From assembly GCA_028288595.1 (NCBI GenBank), contig JAQBNK010000145.1, positions 1-37,851 on the forward strand: a stretch of DNA of 37,851 nucleotides. The letters are read 5' to 3'. This DNA is from Chitinophagaceae bacterium. GTDB taxonomy: Bacteria; Bacteroidota; Bacteroidia; Chitinophagales; Chitinophagaceae. Made by a program: the position numbers and the translations under genes. The notes beneath the pieces were generated by a model. That model was not told the DNA's origin, made no database searches, and saw nothing but the letters and a program-made list of their open reading frames with translations. Shown piece after piece: positions 17,130-25,786 of this stretch (the stretch's first letter is position 1; each line of letters begins with the position of its first letter).

Positions 17130-18662
17130 ATGACAAAAACAAACACGACCCCCGATGTGGTCTTAATAGGCGCCGGCATTATGAGTGCAACGCTTGGTAT
17201 GCTTATAAAACAACTCGAGCCTAACACTACAATAGAAATATATGAGCGCCTAAATATCGCCGCTGCAGAAAGTTCTGATGCCTGGAACAATGCCGGTACC
17301 GGACATTCAGCATTTTGTGAATTGAATTACACACCAGAGAAAGCAGACGGTAGCATTGAAATTGATAAAGCTATCAAGATCGCAGAATCATTTGAGATCA
17401 GTAAACAATTTTGGGCCTATCTGATAGAACATAAAATTATTGATGTGCCCGGAAGTTTTATCAGAACCGTACCGCACATGAGTTTTTTATGGGGTGATAA
17501 GAATGTTGACTATTTAAGAAAAAGGCATGAAGTACTTACCCAATGTCATTTATTCAGGCAAATGAAATATTCGGAAGACAGGCAGCAGCTTACTAAATGG
17601 ATGCCATTAGTTATGCAGGGAAGAAAGGATAATGAAAAACTGGCTGCTACTTATATGCCTTTAGGTACCGATGTGAATTTTGGCAATCTTACACGCTGTC
17701 TTTTTCAATGCCTGCAAAAAAGAGAAGGCGTTACCATACATTTTAATCACGAAGTAAAAACTTTAAAAAAAGTAGAAGATAAATGGAGTATTAAAGTAAA
17801 AGAATGCGACACAGGAAAGAAAAGATGGCTCCAGGCGAAATTTGTTTTTATCGGAGCTGGGGGAGGCGCCTTACCGCTTTTATTAAAATCAGGGATCAAA
17901 GAAGCGAAAGGTTTTGGCGGGTTTCCTGTTAGCGGACAGTGGTTAAAATGCAAGAACCGTGAAGAGATAGAAAAGCATGATGCCAAGGTTTATGGAAAGG
18001 CACCGGTAGGTTCGCCGCCGATGTCTGTTCCTCATCTTGATACAAGAATCATTAAAGGAAAAAAAGAGTTGCTGTTTGGTCCGTATGCAGGATTCACTAC
18101 AAAATTTTTAAAGAAAGGATCTTTTTTAGATTTGATATTATCCATTCGTTTGAACAATATCCGGCCGATGATATTAGCAGGACTGCATAATATTCCACTC
18201 ACAAAATATTTAATCCAGCAGGTGAGACAAACACCACGGGAAAGACTGGATGCATTAAAAGAATTTGTTCCTACTGCTAAATTAGAAGACTGGGAATTAG
18301 AGACGGCCGGCCAAAGAGTACAGGTAATAAAAAAAGATGAAAAAGAAGGAGGGATACTTGAATTTGGAACTGAAGTAGTGAGTGAAGCTGATGGTTCTAT
18401 TGCTGCATTGCTTGGTGCATCGCCGGGTGCTTCAACTGCGGTTTCTATTATGCTGGCATTGATGAAGAAATGTTTTAAAGAAAAGATGGAACAAGAAAGA
18501 TGGCAGCAGAAACTAAAAGAAATGATCCCATCCTTAGGGCAATCCCTGGGAGAAGACGCGGAACTCTGCGAATCGATAAGAGCATGGACTAATAAGGTTT
18601 TGGGATTGAATGATAATGTGAGGATGAATGCGGATGCAGGATACGGGATGCAGGATAGATGA
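17130..18662 (+). CDS. mqo: Malate:quinone oxidoreductase
   Basis: 510 residues from the ATG at 17130. The frame is open from 17079, but that part overlaps a terminator's T run and adds an unlikely N-terminus. This FAD-dependent membrane-associated enzyme oxidises malate to oxaloacetate and passes electrons to the quinone pool. It shows the FAD-binding VVLIGAGIMSATLG near the N-terminus and the family blocks SSDAWNNAGTGHSAFCELNYTP, FIGAGGGALPLL, FGGFPVSGQWL, KAPVGSPPMSVPHLD and LLGASPGASTAV. Length matches the family (about 490-550). It appears monocistronic. The C4-dicarboxylate transporter dctA nearby could supply its substrate. Confidence 0.95.
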   Translation: MTKTNTTPDVVLIGAGIMSATLGMLIKQLEPNTTIEIYERLNIAAAESSDAWNNAGTGHSAFCELNYTPEKADGSIEIDKAIKIAESFEISKQFWAYLIEHKIIDVPGSFIRTVPHMSFLWGDKNVDYLRKRHEVLTQCHLFRQMKYSEDRQQLTKWMPLVMQGRKDNEKLAATYMPLGTDVNFGNLTRCLFQCLQKREGVTIHFNHEVKTLKKVEDKWSIKVKECDTGKKRWLQAKFVFIGAGGGALPLLLKSGIKEAKGFGGFPVSGQWLKCKNREEIEKHDAKVYGKAPVGSPPMSVPHLDTRIIKGKKELLFGPYAGFTTKFLKKGSFLDLILSIRLNNIRPMILAGLHNIPLTKYLIQQVRQTPRERLDALKEFVPTAKLEDWELETAGQRVQVIKKDEKEGGILEFGTEVVSEADGSIAALLGASPGASTAVSIMLALMKKCFKEKMEQERWQQKLKEMIPSLGQSLGEDAELCESIRAWTNKVLGLNDNVRMNADAGYGMQDR

Positions 18663-18750
18663 TAATTAGATATTATTAATACATGAGATTCTCTCTCGCA
18701 AAAAGCATCATAATAATGTTGATTATCGTAAGATCGAAAGGCCAGTGATA

Positions 18751-19146
18751 CTATTTAATTTTCTTTTCAACCACTAATTTTCTTTTCTTCCATTTGCCTA
18801 TCGGTTCGGGTTCATAAAGACTATTGCCTTTTTTATCTGTGAGACCGGTAGATTTTGATAACGCCTTACTTAACTCTGTAATCTTTTTTGATTTGCTTTT
18901 TAATTTGGACTGGTAAAAATTTTGAAAAGATTTGATGCCTGCGTTGATCACTCTAAGTTCTTCTTTATAGGATTTAAGCTTGCGGTAAACGATCATCAAT
19001 CGTTCATAAGCATATTCATTCAGGTTGTCCTGTTTGATAAGCTGCTCATACATTCCCGCAGCGTTTTCGAGGTCGCCGTTTCCTTCGGCTTTCCCGGCTT
19101 CAGTTATTATTGATTGTATGGATTGTGAATTGTCCTGCTGCATCAC
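18751..19146 (-). CDS. Small TPR-like protein
   Basis: A 131-residue protein of unknown function. Residues 10-75 read as about two tetratricopeptide-like helical hairpins (AEGNGDLENAAGMYEQLIKQD, NEYAYERLMIVYRKLKSYKEE), followed by a very lysine-rich tail (KSKSKKI ... KKRKLVVEKKIK). There is no signal or membrane segment, so it is probably a cytoplasmic adaptor. It sits 25 bases downstream of the DinB-like gene (19172-19654) on the same strand, probably as the second gene of a two-gene operon. ATG at 19146; a second Met follows directly, so the start could be three bases later. Confidence 0.7.
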   Translation of the reverse strand: MMQQDNSQSIQSIITEAGKAEGNGDLENAAGMYEQLIKQDNLNEYAYERLMIVYRKLKSYKEELRVINAGIKSFQNFYQSKLKSKSKKITELSKALSKSTGLTDKKGNSLYEPEPIGKWKKRKLVVEKKIK

Positions 19147-19171
19147 TTATAATTAAACCTTTCAGGCCTCA

Positions 19172-19654
19172 CTAGTACTTCATTGCCTCACCAGTATGAA
19201 ACTTCTTCAAAAATCCCATCTGACCGATATCATAACTTTCATGCTCTGCCAGGAATGCAATAGTGCCTGCATTGGAATTGTCTCCTATTGGTGCTTTCCA
19301 TGCACTATCTGCTGCAAGATATTCATCAGTAACCTTTTCAATCGCATCACGAAGCTGCTTACTTGCTTTATTCCATTCGTTTTTAATTTCTTCCAATGGA
19401 GGAAAACTATCAGATTCCTGATATGGTTTAAAGCCTTCAAATCTACCGGCGTATGGATTTTCTGTTTTTGCGCCCAGCATAGTTACGATATTGAATCTGG
19501 CCCACGCAGTATGCGTGGCTACCCATATCATGGGATTATTTTTATCGCTGATCCTTTCCTTTGCAGATTTATCGGTAACTCCTTCCAGTGAATTGAGAAA
19601 AAGTTTCTCATTAAGATTGAATATCAGTTGAAGAGTTTTAAGTGAGGAATTCAT
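19172..19654 (-). CDS. DinB-like four-helix protein
   Basis: A 160-residue protein resembling the DinB/YfiT family of four-helix bundles that bind a metal with three histidines and are linked to thiol-dependent transfer or stress responses. H48 (VATHTAW) and H138 (LAEHESYDIGQ) sit at the expected places. The third ligand, usually His in the HxxxH-x-GQ helix, appears to be Asp142 here. The family also shows the final GQMGFLKKF helix. It is probably cytoplasmic and forms an operon with the TPR-like gene downstream. The specific substrate cannot be told. Confidence 0.72.
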   Translation of the reverse strand: MNSSLKTLQLIFNLNEKLFLNSLEGVTDKSAKERISDKNNPMIWVATHTAWARFNIVTMLGAKTENPYAGRFEGFKPYQESDSFPPLEEIKNEWNKASKQLRDAIEKVTDEYLAADSAWKAPIGDNSNAGTIAFLAEHESYDIGQMGFLKKFHTGEAMKY

Positions 19655-19817
19655 ATGGTTGGTTTTGGTAGAATGACAAGGTAATATTTTTTTTATCAGT
19701 TAATAGTATGCCCGTAGTGAAGAACAATTACTCCACAAGAAAATGTTTTCGTTAGAAAAGAATCGGAAGACGCAGGAGGGAAATGGGGTTAGCTAGGGAC
19801 CATTCCAGGTTTCTAAT

Positions 19818-19847
19818 AAAAGATATCCCGTCGTACAGGATATTTTT
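19818..19847. repeat. Short A/T hairpin upstream of dctA
   Basis: ATATCC and GGATAT, with flanking A and T tracts, pair around CGTCGTACA in the spacer between the divergent DinB-like gene and dctA. It could be a leader hairpin of dctA or chance. Otherwise I see nothing in 19655-19906. Confidence 0.3.
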
Positions 19848-19906
19848 ATATTTTAACGCCTCGCTCATCACCCGTCGAGAAGTACGGTTAACTAAACAGA
19901 TCTCAA

Positions 19907-21151
19907 GTGAAATATTTTAAAGTTTTATACGTCCAGGTTATCCTGGGAATTTTAGCGGGCATCCTAGTGGGTTATGTGTTTCCATCTTTTTTTCCTTCTG
20001 CAAAACTCATCAGCGAAACATTTATCAACATGATCCGCATGGTGATCGCACCTGTTATTTTTCTAACTATTGTAACTGGAATAGCCGGGGCGGGGAGCAT
20101 GAAGAAAGTAGGCCGTGTAAGCGGTAAGGCACTGATCTATTTTGAAGTGGTAACCACACTCACACTTTTTATCGGGCTATTAGTGGCGAATGTTTTAAAG
20201 CCGGGGGCCGGGGTAAACCACGCAAGTATTAATCCCGCTAACGCACAAATAACAAACACCGCAAAGGATATGAACTGGGGCGAGTTTCTTTCCCACATCG
20301 TCCCTGCAAACATTTTTGATGCATTTGCTAAAGGAGACATCTTGCAGATATTATTTTTTGCTATTCTTTTTGCTGTCGGTTTGAAACAACTGGGTGCCCA
20401 GGGAGCAAGTTTAATTACTGCTTTTGAAAAGATCAATAAAGTGTTGTTCAAAGTACTGCATATGATTATGCGGTTAAGCCCGCTTGGCGCTTTTGGCGGG
20501 ATGGCTTATACTATAGGTAAGTTTGGTTTTAGCAGCCTGCTGGTGCTTGGAAAATTACTAATGGCATTTTATGTAACCGGTATCCTGTTCATATTCGTTG
20601 TATTAAATCTCATCGCCCGTTTTTATGGTTTTAGTTTATGGAAATTGCTGGGCTATATTAAAGCAGAAATACTAATTGTGCTTGGGGCCAGCAGCAGCGA
20701 AGCGGTATTACCGTCATTAATTGAGAAACTGCAGGCAGCGGGTTGTGAAAAAGAAGTAGTGGGCCTGGTGGTGCCTGCAGGATACAGTTTTAATCTCGAC
20801 GGCACCAGTATTTATTTAAGTATGAGCGTTATTTTTTTATCACAGGTTTTTAATGTTCCGCTCAGTTTCCAGCAGGAACTGATGGTGATCGGTATTTTAC
20901 TTTTAACCAGCAAAGGCGCGGCGGGTGTAACGGGAAGCGGATTTATTGTGCTGGCCTCAACATTAACAGCACTTAAAATAATTCCCGTAGCAGGACTTGC
21001 ATTACTGATAGGCGTTGACCGATTTATGAGTGAAGGAAGAGCCGTTTTTAATTTTATTGGCAATGCGGTGGCAACAGTAGTGATTGCGAAGAGTGAGAAA
21101 GCAGTTGATGAGGTGAAGTATAAGAGTGTTGTTGAAGGGGTGGTTGAATAG
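19907..21151 (+). CDS. dctA: C4-dicarboxylate:cation symporter
   Basis: A 414-residue inner-membrane transporter of the dicarboxylate/amino acid:cation symporter family. It shows about eight transmembrane helices plus two re-entrant loops: the serine-rich SSSEAVLPSL in the first, and GYSFNLDGTSIYLSMS, the substrate and cation site, after it. SKGAAGVTGSGF and DRFMSEGRAVFNFIGNAVAT complete the core. VVGLVVPAGYSFNLDGTSIY matches DctA more closely than glutamate carriers, so succinate, fumarate and malate are the likely substrates. Translation starts at GTG 19907; the N-terminus (KYFKVLYVQVILGILAGI) fits the family length. It complements mqo 1.2 kb upstream. Confidence 0.88.
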   Translation: MKYFKVLYVQVILGILAGILVGYVFPSFFPSAKLISETFINMIRMVIAPVIFLTIVTGIAGAGSMKKVGRVSGKALIYFEVVTTLTLFIGLLVANVLKPGAGVNHASINPANAQITNTAKDMNWGEFLSHIVPANIFDAFAKGDILQILFFAILFAVGLKQLGAQGASLITAFEKINKVLFKVLHMIMRLSPLGAFGGMAYTIGKFGFSSLLVLGKLLMAFYVTGILFIFVVLNLIARFYGFSLWKLLGYIKAEILIVLGASSSEAVLPSLIEKLQAAGCEKEVVGLVVPAGYSFNLDGTSIYLSMSVIFLSQVFNVPLSFQQELMVIGILLLTSKGAAGVTGSGFIVLASTLTALKIIPVAGLALLIGVDRFMSEGRAVFNFIGNAVATVVIAKSEKAVDEVKYKSVVEGVVE

Positions 21152-21230
21152 TTGAGGCGTATATGGTATATAAAGTATATACTGTATATACCTATATACA
21201 TACATATCTATAAACGTCGCTCACACCGCC

Positions 21231-21902
21231 CTAAGCCTTATCGAAACTCACACACTCTTTTAATTCTTTTTCAGAATAGGCGAGACCATATTGTTTCAAC
21301 ACCTCATCCGGCACACCGTTCCACTGGTTGGGTTTGTTTCCCATGTAGCCAATATCTTTTATCCCGATCTCAGAAGTATAAAAACCTGTCGAGGTAAGAT
21401 TGCGCATAAGACTGAAAAAGGAAACACCTTGCAGCACTTCGGGCTTTGCTTTCTTGGGATAGGCAATCTGATCAACGATGTTGATCTGCTGATCATGATT
21501 CAATTTTACAAAGGGCTGACCAAATTGTTTGTTGCTCTGCATATCGAGCCATAAAAGTCCGCCACGCATTGGTAACTGGTTCTCGGGCCTGTCTTTTACT
21601 ATAAATTCTATGAAGTCGGGAACCTTTGCATCGATTGCACTTCCGGAAACCTCATCGGCGGGAATGATAATATCTGATAATACACTGATCGTTTGCATTT
21701 CATGCTCAGTAAAAAACTTTTCTGACATGAGTCTTTCATGCTCCACTGCTTCTGCAGGATAGCGGTCTATCGTTAATGCATGCTTACCACTGGCGCCATC
21801 TTCAATAATTGTTTTTTTATCAGATGGTTTGCACGCATCCAATAAAACACCGCTGGAGAAAGCCGTTAGTGCAAATACCTTGAGTGATTTTCTTCTGTCC
21901 AT
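21231..21902 (-). CDS. Gluconate 2-dehydrogenase subunit 3 family protein (Tat lipoprotein)
   Basis: 223 residues. The N-terminus MDRRKSLKVFALTAFSSGV has a twin-arginine RRKSLK motif followed by a hydrophobic stretch and LLDAC, so it is probably a Tat-exported protein with a lipid-modified Cys. Family hallmarks are ISVLSDIIIPADE, FIEFIVKDRP, GLLWLDMQSNKQFG and GFYTSEIGIKDIGYMGNKPNQWNG. In the family this small subunit accompanies a flavoprotein of the GMC type. The partner gene (21921-23657) ends 18 bases upstream on the same strand. The product likely helps export and anchor the flavoprotein. Confidence 0.9.
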   Translation of the reverse strand: MDRRKSLKVFALTAFSSGVLLDACKPSDKKTIIEDGASGKHALTIDRYPAEAVEHERLMSEKFFTEHEMQTISVLSDIIIPADEVSGSAIDAKVPDFIEFIVKDRPENQLPMRGGLLWLDMQSNKQFGQPFVKLNHDQQINIVDQIAYPKKAKPEVLQGVSFFSLMRNLTSTGFYTSEIGIKDIGYMGNKPNQWNGVPDEVLKQYGLAYSEKELKECVSFDKA

Positions 21903-21920
21903 AAAAAAAGTTTACAGCAG

Positions 21921-23657
21921 TTAAAGATTTTGTTTTTTCATTTCGCTAACGATGTAATCTGATGCACGCATAGAAAGCGCAAGGATGGTCCAGGTGATAT
22001 TTTTATCAGCCTGGGAAACAAATGCGCCACCATCTACCACAAATAAATTTTTGCAATCATGCGCCTGGTTAAAGGAGTTCAAAGCAGAACGTTTCGGATC
22101 ACTCCCCATGCGAACCGTGCCGGCCTCATGAATGATCTTACCCGGCGCTTCCAGCCCGTAATTTGTTTCGGGGCCGTCATCACCCCAGGTAATTATGGCG
22201 CCCATATTATGCATGATCTCTTTAAAAGTTTCTTTCATGTGCTTGGCCTGTTTCACCTCATGATCTGTCCACTTCACATTAAATCTTAAAACAGGGATAC
22301 CGAATTTATCAACGGTGTTAGGATCTATTTCGCACAAATTACTTTCGATCGCCAGCGCCTCACCGCGACCCGCCATACCTACACCGGCGCCATAGAAGAA
22401 ACGCTGATCTTCTTTCAAAGATTTACCATACCCACCGGCTTCTTTTTGCTTGCCGTTCACTACATATTTCCCGTTCGAGTTTTCTATCCCCATACCAAAG
22501 CCATAAGCCGGCATACCCTGTCCGCCCCAATATTCAATATGATAACCTCTTGGAAAATCCAGCTTTTTATTATCCAGCCACCATGGCGAATAAATATGCA
22601 TTCCACCCACGCCATCTTCATTATATCTTTTTCTGCCGAAGAGTTGGGGGAGTACGCCACCCATGGCAGCACCTGTAGAATCATGTAAATATTTTCCCAC
22701 CACGTTGCTTGAATTGGCAAGACCATTGGGATGACGTGAAGATTTAGAATTCAATAAAAGCCTTGCAGATTCACACGCACTTGCCGCCACGATCACCGTG
22801 CGACCCTTTACCTGGTACTCCTGCATGTCGTTTTTACTTACATAAGAAACACCGGTAGCGAGACCCTCTTTGTTCGTTAATACTTCTCTGGCCATCGCAT
22901 CTGTAAACAAATCAACCTTACCTGTTCGTAAAGCGGGTTTCACTAATACAGATGATGATGAGAAGTCGGCATAAACCGTACATCCTCTTGAGCACTGTCC
23001 GCAGAAAAAGCAGGCACCCCTGTCATTATTAATTTTTTTGGTGAGCATAGACAATCTTGAAGGGATCACGTTTACCCCTGCGGTTGTTGCTCCTTTTTTT
23101 ATCATCAGCTCATGCAGCCGCGGTCTTGGCGGCGGAAGAAAAATTCCATCCGGATCATTCGGCAGACCTTCATTTGTTCCGAATACCCCTATGAGTTTAT
23201 CTACCCTGTCGTAGTAAGGCTTCACATCATCATAACCGATTGGCCAGTCATCACCCAGGCCATCAATACTTTTTCTTTTAAAATCTTTAGGGCCAAAGCG
23301 TAAAGAAATACGGCCCCAGTGATTGGTTCTTCCGCCCAGCATGCGTGCACGAAACCAGTCCCACTGTGTATCGGGTGCATGGGTATAAGGTTCTCCCTCC
23401 AGTTGCCATCCACCGTAACAGGCATCAAAATCACCAAAGGACCTGAACTTGGTACTAGCGCCGCGACGCGGAGATTCCCAGGGCCATTTTAACTGCGTAA
23501 CGTTTTTAGCAGGATCATAATTAGGACCGGCTTCCAGCAGGCAGACACTTAAGCCTGCATTTGCCAGTGAATATGCGGCCATACCGCCACCGGCGCCTGA
23601 GCCCACTATAACAACATCGTAAGTTTTTGGTTGAACCTTGATCTGAAAATCTCCCAT
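21921..23657 (-). CDS. GMC family FAD oxidoreductase (gluconate 2-dehydrogenase-like large subunit)
   Basis: A 578-residue flavoenzyme oxidising a sugar or polyol in the periplasm. FAD binding: VVIVGSGAGGG (residues 14-24) and LLEAGP. The second GMC signature region is MLGGRTNHWGRISLRF. The C-terminal HEAGTVRMGSDPKRSALN and NLFVVDGGAFVSQADKN ... ALSMRASDYI are typical of this subgroup. A cysteine-rich segment, CFFCGQCSRGC, lies near residue 220. There is no signal peptide of its own, whereas the small subunit has a twin-arginine signal, so export as a complex is likely. No cytochrome subunit is adjacent; the electron acceptor may be a quinone or a free cytochrome. The real substrate is unknown. 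Confidence 0.9.
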   Translation of the reverse strand: MGDFQIKVQPKTYDVVIVGSGAGGGMAAYSLANAGLSVCLLEAGPNYDPAKNVTQLKWPWESPRRGASTKFRSFGDFDACYGGWQLEGEPYTHAPDTQWDWFRARMLGGRTNHWGRISLRFGPKDFKRKSIDGLGDDWPIGYDDVKPYYDRVDKLIGVFGTNEGLPNDPDGIFLPPPRPRLHELMIKKGATTAGVNVIPSRLSMLTKKINNDRGACFFCGQCSRGCTVYADFSSSSVLVKPALRTGKVDLFTDAMAREVLTNKEGLATGVSYVSKNDMQEYQVKGRTVIVAASACESARLLLNSKSSRHPNGLANSSNVVGKYLHDSTGAAMGGVLPQLFGRKRYNEDGVGGMHIYSPWWLDNKKLDFPRGYHIEYWGGQGMPAYGFGMGIENSNGKYVVNGKQKEAGGYGKSLKEDQRFFYGAGVGMAGRGEALAIESNLCEIDPNTVDKFGIPVLRFNVKWTDHEVKQAKHMKETFKEIMHNMGAIITWGDDGPETNYGLEAPGKIIHEAGTVRMGSDPKRSALNSFNQAHDCKNLFVVDGGAFVSQADKNITWTILALSMRASDYIVSEMKKQNL

Positions 23658-23770
23658 GACAAGTAGTTAGCGTGAATGATTCAATAAACAGTGATACAAA
23701 TTACAAGTGTGTTTTGATATAACAAGGGGAGAGTTTCCAGATTTTGTTGAAAAGTGAATTAGCCACTAAC

Positions 23771-23859
23771 AATATCGAAGAAGAACAAGGAATTATGAGT
23801 TATGAATTATGAATAAAGACCGTTTTAGCTTTGATGATTCCTGTTCCTTGTTCGATATT
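23771..23859. repeat. Imperfect inverted repeat in the 23.7-24.0 kb spacer
   Basis: AATATC-GAAGAA-GAACAAGGAA (23771-23792) faces TTCCTTGTTC-GATATT (23844-23859): 16 paired bases with a six-base bulge. The centre contains TTATGAGTTATGAATTATGAAT, a degenerate direct repeat of a type common in Bacteroidota spacers. The 315-base spacer separates two divergent genes and must hold both promoters. TAATTTG with a TTG 19 bases before it on the minus strand (around 23690-23725) is a weak candidate for the GMC operon. Confidence 0.5.
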
Positions 23860-23972
23860 CTCTTCGTGTATTGTCCTTTGCAAACTATTCCCGGTTTTTA
23901 CCTAATGCCGGTATTTTTCAATTTAATTCCTATTTTCAATTTCCTTAATTCTTTTAAAACCATCACTGTTAT

Positions 23973-25649
23973 ATGAATGAACTAAGCAGCAAAGACTACC
24001 TCGTCTTCCTTTTTTATTTTATAATCGTTGCCGGATATGGTTTCTGGGTGTATAAAAGAAAACGTATCGCCGGCGTAACAGGAAGTAAAGATTATTTTCT
24101 TGCTGAAGGCGCACTTACCTGGTGGGCCATCGGAGCTTCGCTTATTGCTTCTAATATTTCGGCGGAACAATTTATCGGTATGAGTGGTTCCGGTTTTAAA
24201 ATGGGACTTGCTATTTCTACTTATGAATGGATGGCCGCGGCGTCACTAATTATCGTAGCTGTTTTCTTCATTCCTGTTTATTTGAAGAATAAGATATACA
24301 CGATGCCACAGTTCCTGCATAAAAGATATAACGGAACGGTGGCCATGATCATGGCAGTCTTCTGGTTATTACTTTATGTGCTCGTTAATCTTACTTCTAT
24401 TTTATACCTCGGTGCTCTTGCCATCAACAGTATTTCCGGCATTAATATAACGGCTTGTATGTATGCGCTCGCCATCTTCGCCATCATCATCACACTGGGC
24501 GGGATGAAGGTGATAGGATATACCGATGTGATACAGGTTTTCTTCCTCATACTCGGCGGGCTCGTGACCACTTATCTTGCGCTGAACCTGGTAGCAGAAC
24601 ATTTCGGTTCGTCTGGCATAGTGAATGGATTTAGAATCCTGACAGAAAAAGCGGATGATCATTTTCATATGATCCTGAAAAAAGATAATCCGAATTATAT
24701 GGACCTGCCGGGATTGTCTGTACTGATCGGCGGTATGCTGATCGTGAACCTGAATTACTGGGGCTGTAATCAATACATTACACAAAGAGCCCTGGGGGCC
24801 GATCTTAAGACCGCCAGGAACGGAATACTTTTCGCATCCTTCTTAAAATTACTGATGCCGGTGATCGTTGTGCTTCCCGGTATTGCTGCTTTTGTTTTAT
24901 ACGGCCAGGGAAGTTTCCATGATGAAATGTTGCAGAACGGCGACGTGAATCCTGACAGGGCGTATCCTGTGTTGTTAAATCTTCTTCCTTCAGGTTTAAA
25001 GGGACTCGCTTTTGCGGCACTTACCGCAGCGATCGTGGCTTCTCTTGCGGGAAAGTGTAACAGCATCTCCACCATTTTCACACTTGATATTTATAAAAAG
25101 AAAATCAACCCCGAGGCTTCGGAAAAGAAACAGGTTTCTGTAGGACGCATCACTGTTATTATCGCCATGCTGTTAGCGGTATTAATTGCGCCGCTGATGG
25201 GCATCGATAAAAAAGGCGGGTTCCAGTATATACAGGAGTACACGGGTTTTGTTTCGCCCGGAATCTTTGCAATGTTCATTTTAGGTTTCTTCTGGAAAAA
25301 AACCACATCGAATGCCGCGCTATTTGCCACGATCGCAGGGTTCTTATTATCTCTTTTGCTGAAGTTCCTCCCGGGATTCGCGGACCTTTCTTTCCTTTCC
25401 GCTTCAGGTTTCTCCAAGTTAAATCCTGACGGTGCCCGATATGAAATACCTTTTATCGACAGGATGGCCTTCGTCTTCGTATTCTGCGTAATTGGTATGG
25501 TGATTATTAGTTTGCTTGATAACAAGAGGGGAGTGAAGCCCAACGGCCTCGAAGTCGATAAATCGATGTTTAAATTAAATTCTGCATTCGCGGTAGGCAT
25601 GCTGATCGTTTGCGGTATACTGGCAGCGCTTTATACGTTGTTCTGGTAG
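23973..25649 (+). CDS. Sodium/sugar symporter (SSS family)
   Basis: A 558-residue inner-membrane protein with about 14 transmembrane helices of the sodium:solute symporter family, closest in pattern to the bacterial SGLT group. Features: the N-terminal unpaired helix (DYLVFLFYFIIVAGYGFWVY), SKDYFLAEGALTWWAIGASLIASNISAEQFIGMSG (helix 1 with its broken segment), NYWGCNQYITQRALGA and ALTAAIVASLAGKCNSISTIFTLDIY, which carries the conserved Ser residues of the sodium site. The substrate is probably a monosaccharide, possibly also inositol. It is divergent from the GMC dehydrogenase pair and followed by a strong terminator. Confidence 0.9.
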   Translation: MNELSSKDYLVFLFYFIIVAGYGFWVYKRKRIAGVTGSKDYFLAEGALTWWAIGASLIASNISAEQFIGMSGSGFKMGLAISTYEWMAAASLIIVAVFFIPVYLKNKIYTMPQFLHKRYNGTVAMIMAVFWLLLYVLVNLTSILYLGALAINSISGINITACMYALAIFAIIITLGGMKVIGYTDVIQVFFLILGGLVTTYLALNLVAEHFGSSGIVNGFRILTEKADDHFHMILKKDNPNYMDLPGLSVLIGGMLIVNLNYWGCNQYITQRALGADLKTARNGILFASFLKLLMPVIVVLPGIAAFVLYGQGSFHDEMLQNGDVNPDRAYPVLLNLLPSGLKGLAFAALTAAIVASLAGKCNSISTIFTLDIYKKKINPEASEKKQVSVGRITVIIAMLLAVLIAPLMGIDKKGGFQYIQEYTGFVSPGIFAMFILGFFWKKTTSNAALFATIAGFLLSLLLKFLPGFADLSFLSASGFSKLNPDGARYEIPFIDRMAFVFVFCVIGMVIISLLDNKRGVKPNGLEVDKSMFKLNSAFAVGMLIVCGILAALYTLFW

Positions 25650-25706
25650 GGTTTGATTATGTTGAATGATGAATGTTGAATTTGAATGTGACGATTTCCT
25701 ATAAAT

Positions 25707-25734
25707 AAAAAGCCGGAGGATGATCCGGCTTTTT
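25707..25734 (+). terminator. Terminator after the sodium/sugar symporter gene
   Basis: AAAAAGCCGGA (25707-25717) and TCCGGCTTTTT (25724-25734) form a perfect 11-bp stem around GGATGA, with A and T tracts that could work in both directions. Confidence 0.9.
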
Positions 25735-25786
25735 AGGGGCATACAGGTGGAGTTTTATTTTTAAAAGTTTGTGCTTGATTAAACTT

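Noticed and set aside
18663-18750. Spacer between the convergent mqo and TPR-like genes, checked for a terminator
   Set aside because: No stem with a T run is visible; only weak AT-rich pairings.
21152-21397. Plus-strand frame starting after dctA with many basic residues
   Set aside because: It is antisense to the subunit 3 gene and begins in AT-rich spacer; no sign of real coding.
23222-23437. Minus-strand frame within the GMC oxidoreductase gene in another phase
   Set aside because: A shadow of the GMC frame, which has continuous family motifs.
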